Under the pieces are notes generated by a model. The model did no database searches, was not told the origin of the DNA, and was given only the letters and a program-made list of their open reading frames with translations. Of a stretch of 64,000 nucleotides of DNA, positions 60,697-64,000 are shown in pieces; position 1 is the first letter of the stretch, and every line of letters starts with the position of its first letter. Source of the stretch: an uncultured Paracoccaceae bacterium (GTDB lineage: Bacteria > Pseudomonadota > Alphaproteobacteria > Rhodobacterales > Rhodobacteraceae); the NCBI GenBank assembly GCA_913060475.1, contig CAJXSD010000012.1:1-64000 (forward strand). Reading direction: 5' to 3'. Position numbers and translations under genes: made by a program.

Positions 60697-61446
60697 TTAG
60701 CGATCATCCAAATCAGGCTGATCGTCAGAATCGGGCAGGTTAAAGAAACTATCCGCGTCCAGATAATCCTGATCCGATTTCTGATCCTCATCATCCGCAA
60801 TACCAAACGCGTCCAAACCTGAAATGCTATCGTCGATTTTTGGTTCCGCAGGCATGCCCAGGGACTGTTCTGTGCTAACCAGTTTACGACGTTCATCATC
60901 GGTCATAACGGTGCCATCCGCTGATTTCTTGGCAACGGCTTTTTGCACCGCTTGATCCAACTCGGATTGTTTACACAGGCCCAATGCAACCGGATCAATC
61001 GGCGTGATATTGGCAATATTCCAATGCGTACGTTCACGGATCGCTTGGATTGTTGGCTTGGTCGTGCCGATCAATTTGGCAACCTGTGCATCAGACAATT
61101 CGGGATGGAATTTCACCAACCACAAAATGGATGCAGGCCGATCCTGGCGTTTGGATAACGGGGTATAGCGTGGGCCGCGGCGCTTTTCTTCGCCCACGGC
61201 GGCCGGGTTGAATTTCAGCTTTAACTTATGCAACGGGTTTGCTTCGCCTTTTTCAATCTCGGCGGCATCCAGCTGATTGTTACCAACGGGGTCAAACCCT
61301 TTAACGCCCACGGCCACATCCCCATCGGCGATGCCCTGAATTTCCAATTCATGCATTCCGACGAAATCGGCGATTTGTTTGAATGTTAATGTTGTGTTGT
61401 CAACCAGCCAAACGGCTGTCGCGCGTGCCATAATTGGTTTAGCCAT
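60697..61446 (-). CDS. trcR: Cell-cycle transcriptional regulator TrcR (DUF1013)
   Basis: 249 residues. It begins MAKPIMARATAVWLVDNTTL, with the conserved TFKQIADFVGMHELEIQGIA and RYTPLSKRQDRPASILWLVK and the DNA-reading helix region (DAQVAKLIGTTKPTIQAIRE). The C-terminal tail is strongly acidic (DDSISGLDAFGIADDEDQ). Alphaproteobacterial DUF1013/TrcR is tied to cell-cycle gene expression and RNA polymerase. Confidence 0.9.
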   Translation of the reverse strand: MAKPIMARATAVWLVDNTTLTFKQIADFVGMHELEIQGIADGDVAVGVKGFDPVGNNQLDAAEIEKGEANPLHKLKLKFNPAAVGEEKRRGPRYTPLSKRQDRPASILWLVKFHPELSDAQVAKLIGTTKPTIQAIRERTHWNIANITPIDPVALGLCKQSELDQAVQKAVAKKSADGTVMTDDERRKLVSTEQSLGMPAEPKIDDSISGLDAFGIADDEDQKSDQDYLDADSFFNLPDSDDQPDLDDR

Positions 61447-61588
61447 TGGTGCTTCTCCTTATACAAACCGACCCCAAACAAAGCGGTCCCGTTGCCTGAC
61501 GCGCAGGCGGCCTTTTCCAAGGCAGGTTACCGTTGTGGGGAAACTTGGACCCGTGTATACCCTGTAAAAACAAGAAAGGAAAGAGCGA

Positions 61589-62212
61589 ATGCGGCGCCTG
61601 TTCATTTCTGCACTTTTGGCCCTTAGCCCCGTCATGGGGGCGGCCCAGCAGTTCGATTATTATGTTTTATCCCTATCGTGGTCACCGTCTTGGTGCACCC
61701 TAGAAGGGAACGCACGAAATTCCGATCAATGCGACCCCGACGCCGACTATGGCTGGAGCTTGCACGGCCTGTGGCCGCAGTACCACCGCGGATATCCCGC
61801 GTATTGCCAAACGGCAAAACGCCCCCCATCGCGCGCAATGACATCTGCCATGGTCGATATCATGGGCAGTTCCGGTCTGGCCTGGCATCAGTGGAAAAAA
61901 CATGGGGTCTGTTCCGACCTTGATGGTCAATCCTATCTGGATCTGTCCCGTCAGGCCTATGACAGTATTACGCGCCCGCCCGTATTTCGCAAACTGACCG
62001 AAACCGTAAAACTGCCCGCCCGCGTGATAGAAGAGGCATTTATAAAATCAAACCCTGACCTGGACCCAGACATGATTACCGTTACATGCAAAGAAAACAT
62101 GATCCAAGAGGTGCGCATCTGCCTGTCAAAATTCCTAGACCCCGTGCCCTGCGGTCGCGATGTCGTGCGGGACTGCGACCTCAGCAATGCGATTTTGCCG
62201 CCAATTCCCTAG
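61589..62212 (+). CDS. Secreted ribonuclease T2
   Basis: 207 residues with a signal peptide (MRRLFISALLALSPVMGAAQ). Catalytic segments CAS-1 (YGWSLHGLWPQY) and CAS-2 (WHQWKKHGVC) carry the catalytic histidines, with conserved cysteines for disulfides. It cleaves RNA in the periplasm or outside. AAAGGAAAG precedes the ATG. Confidence 0.93.
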   Translation: MRRLFISALLALSPVMGAAQQFDYYVLSLSWSPSWCTLEGNARNSDQCDPDADYGWSLHGLWPQYHRGYPAYCQTAKRPPSRAMTSAMVDIMGSSGLAWHQWKKHGVCSDLDGQSYLDLSRQAYDSITRPPVFRKLTETVKLPARVIEEAFIKSNPDLDPDMITVTCKENMIQEVRICLSKFLDPVPCGRDVVRDCDLSNAILPPIP

Positions 62213-62219
62213 CCCGCCG

Positions 62220-62987
62220 CTAGCCCATCATCGCACGGCGCAATAAATTGACGCCCGCGACCAATAACACAACCAAAGTAATCCGCCTGAACACCCGCTG
62301 ATCAATCTTATCCTGTATCGCGGTGCCTAGGGCCATGCCAATCATCGCCGGAACCAGCAATATCGCCGAAAATGCTGCGGTCTTTAGCGTCAATATCCCG
62401 GATATCGCATGCGCAAACACCAACGCCATAGCGCCCAATCCATATACAACCCCCTGTACACGCATTTGATCGCGTTTTGGCGTATTCAACGCCGTCAGAT
62501 AGGCCACCGTCGGCGGCCCCCAGACCCCGGACATTCCGCCCAAAAACCCTGCCACAGCCCCCATTGTGATTTCCGCGCGCAACGATGGCCCACGGATCGG
62601 CAGCTGCCATCCAACCAGCTGCATCAGCGAAAAAAATGTGACCACACCCCCAAGCGCAGCCAGAAAAAAGTGGCTTGGGACAATGACGGATAATTGCGCA
62701 CTGCCCATAAGGCATAGAAATCCTATGCCTAGAAAATATTTAAACTGTACCGTCGAAGCGACAGCCGCAGGTAGACCCGTTCGAAAGGCCTGGTACAAAT
62801 TTGTCACGACCGTTGGAATAATCATCGCAGCCAAGGCCAAGCTGGGCGCGACAACAACGCTAAGCCCCATCATGAATATTGTCGGCAAGGCAAAGCCAAT
62901 CACACCCTTTATTAGGCCTGCGATCAGTGAAACGATCACCGCCATAGCCCATTGTTCCGGGCTTAAGTTTAGAATCAGATCTGTCAT
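62220..62987 (-). CDS. TauE/SafE family sulfite/sulfonate exporter-like permease
   Basis: 255 residues, eight hydrophobic helices. GLIKGVIGFALPTIFMMGLS at the N-terminus and the paired segment GFLGGMSGVWGPPTVAYLTA are the two TauE/SafE repeats. Substrate unassigned; sulfite, sulfoacetate or other small anions are possible. It ends 7 bp from RNase T2. Confidence 0.85.
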   Translation of the reverse strand: MTDLILNLSPEQWAMAVIVSLIAGLIKGVIGFALPTIFMMGLSVVVAPSLALAAMIIPTVVTNLYQAFRTGLPAAVASTVQFKYFLGIGFLCLMGSAQLSVIVPSHFFLAALGGVVTFFSLMQLVGWQLPIRGPSLRAEITMGAVAGFLGGMSGVWGPPTVAYLTALNTPKRDQMRVQGVVYGLGAMALVFAHAISGILTLKTAAFSAILLVPAMIGMALGTAIQDKIDQRVFRRITLVVLLVAGVNLLRRAMMG

Positions 62988-63134
62988 AAACCTGCCTTTA
63001 GCACAGCCATCAGATCATAGCTGCAAAAATCCCTTAGGTAATTTTAGAACAATTTTGACGCACTCTTGGTATTTAAGTTGCGCTGCATCTGCAAAATGAT
63101 TATCTAAGAGCCAAGCAAAGAAAGGAATTGATTC

Positions 63135-64000
63135 ATGGCGCATGACGGACAGGATTTATCAATGACCCACAGCATTGACACATTGAATTTACTTTCACTG
63201 ACACAGGCAACCATCCCAACATTGGATGATCTGCTATCGCAGGCCAAGGAAAACCTGCGCAATACCGTGTCGGAAAATGGCCGCATCTCTGCCCGCAAAA
63301 TTGAGGAAAATCAAACCTTTGCCCATGGGGTCGCCTGGCTGGCGACCTATGTTGAATCCCTACGCCAGATGCATATTTGGGGCACAAACCTGTCGCAAAA
63401 CGGGGCCTTTGGCGAAACAGAAACGCTGATTTTGCAAATCGCCTTTGGCGAATATCTGGCGCAAATTTTTGGCGGCATCGCGATGAACCAGGGCGAAGTC
63501 ATACGCCCCCATGATTTCGGCCTGACACCCGCAGATATCGCCGCGGCACAGACAGAGGCAGTGACGGCCTTGCTGCAACGCGGCAACACACAGGACGCAC
63601 GCACCCGCTTGGTCGCCTTGATGCAAGACCACAGCGCAAATGTCACCGTCGGCCACAGCGGTCTGGACGAAGATCTGGAAATGATCCGCGAACAATTCCG
63701 CAAATTCACGGTTGATCGCGTCCTGCCCCACGCCCACGAATGGCATCTAAACGATGAACTGATCCCGATGGATTTGATCAACGAATTGGCCGAACTGGGC
63801 GTCTTTGGCCTGACGATCCCCGAAAACCTGGGCGGTCTTGGCCTGTCCAAAGCGTCCATGGCGGTCGTGTCCGAAGAATTATCGCGTGGATACATTGGCG
63901 TCGGGTCTTTGGGCACGCGTTCGGAAATCGCGGCGGAACTGATTTTATGCGGCGGAACAGACGACCAAAAATCCCACTGGCTGCCCAAAATCGCCAGCGC
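63135..64000 (+). CDS. mcd: (2S)-methylsuccinyl-CoA dehydrogenase, 5' part (runs off window)
   Basis: 288 codons open to the window end. The frame has no stop inside the window. It starts MAHDGQDLSMTHSIDTLNLL with AAAGGA upstream. Unlike ordinary acyl-CoA dehydrogenases it has about 170 residues of helical N-terminal extension before the dehydrogenase proper begins (EMIREQFRKFTVDRVLP). AELGVFGLTIPENLGGLGLS and SEELSRGYIGVGSLGTRSEI are the acyl-CoA dehydrogenase signatures. The extension and RGYIGVGSLGTRSEIAAELI fit the Mcd enzyme of the ethylmalonyl-CoA pathway. The catalytic glutamate lies beyond the window. Confidence 0.85.
   Translation, partial: MAHDGQDLSMTHSIDTLNLLSLTQATIPTLDDLLSQAKENLRNTVSENGRISARKIEENQTFAHGVAWLATYVESLRQMHIWGTNLSQNGAFGETETLILQIAFGEYLAQIFGGIAMNQGEVIRPHDFGLTPADIAAAQTEAVTALLQRGNTQDARTRLVALMQDHSANVTVGHSGLDEDLEMIREQFRKFTVDRVLPHAHEWHLNDELIPMDLINELAELGVFGLTIPENLGGLGLSKASMAVVSEELSRGYIGVGSLGTRSEIAAELILCGGTDDQKSHWLPKIAS

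Noticed and set aside
63347-63988. 213-codon minus-strand ORF at the right end
   Set aside because: It is antisense to the plus-strand acyl-CoA dehydrogenase reading frame, which carries real family motifs.

Overview
The window is an ordinary stretch of chromosome from an alphaproteobacterium, most likely a Rhodobacteraceae (Roseobacter-type) species. Pointers are the split ATP synthase operon (atpHAGDC without the F0 genes), the fnrL/hemN/ccoNOQP/ccoGHIS cluster with FNR boxes, TrcR/DUF1013, DUF2125 and DUF3576 proteins, a membrane-anchored cytochrome c next to pheA, and the start of a methylsuccinyl-CoA dehydrogenase gene of the ethylmalonyl-CoA pathway. No tRNA, rRNA, insertion sequence, prophage, CRISPR array or known defence system is visible. 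Family assignments come from reading motifs, not from database searches.

Layout. 1-3.4 kb: 5' end of a porin gene, a DUF3576 lipoprotein, then a minus-strand cassette (two Flp-pilin-like proteins and a family 4 glycosyltransferase broken at a run of eight C) lying between DUF3576 and leuS. 3.4-7.5 kb: leuS-lptE-holA, ending at a hairpin. 7.5-13.5 kb: atpHAGDC and a methyltransferase, all minus. 13.5-16.8 kb: gloB and clpA. 16.8-20.8 kb: a MotA/ExbB-like and a MotB/OmpA-like pair with a very long coiled coil, and a ChaC-like protein. 20.9-24.5 kb: DUF2125, a P1-type self-processing peptidase, uvrC. 24.8-27.5 kb: a pteridine-reductase-like SDR, a cation antiporter, a short zinc-ribbon protein that is easily missed, and an S49 peptidase. 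27.6-33.9 kb: haem genes hemE, hemC, hemF with a FAD oxidoreductase, an SDR lacking its catalytic lysine, and an RsmC-like methyltransferase. 33.9-36 kb: clpS and a D,D-carboxypeptidase.

36-47 kb is the microaerobic respiration block: ccoS, ccoI, ccoH, ccoG, a LysR regulator, ccoP, ccoQ, ccoO, ccoN, fnrL, and divergent hemN. Three FNR boxes sit before ccoG, before ccoN and between fnrL and hemN, so the sensor, the oxidase, its assembly factors and oxygen-independent haem synthesis probably form one regulon. 47-52.7 kb: a YejABEF-type peptide ABC transporter. 52.8-55.7 kb: cytochrome c, pheA, an SRPBCC protein, nudC. 55.8-59.2 kb: SRP RNA, a phosphatase, and dnaX-ybaB-recR. 59.2-61.4 kb: an ornithine decarboxylase with a structured leader and candidate upstream ORF, and TrcR. 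61.6-64 kb: a secreted RNase T2, a TauE/SafE exporter and the truncated mcd gene.

The parts most worth a second look are the pilin-like/glycosyltransferase cassette with its homopolymer frameshift, the long coiled-coil proton-channel-like pair, the ornithine decarboxylase leader, and the predicted leaderless hemN transcript. None is proven here to be a new system.
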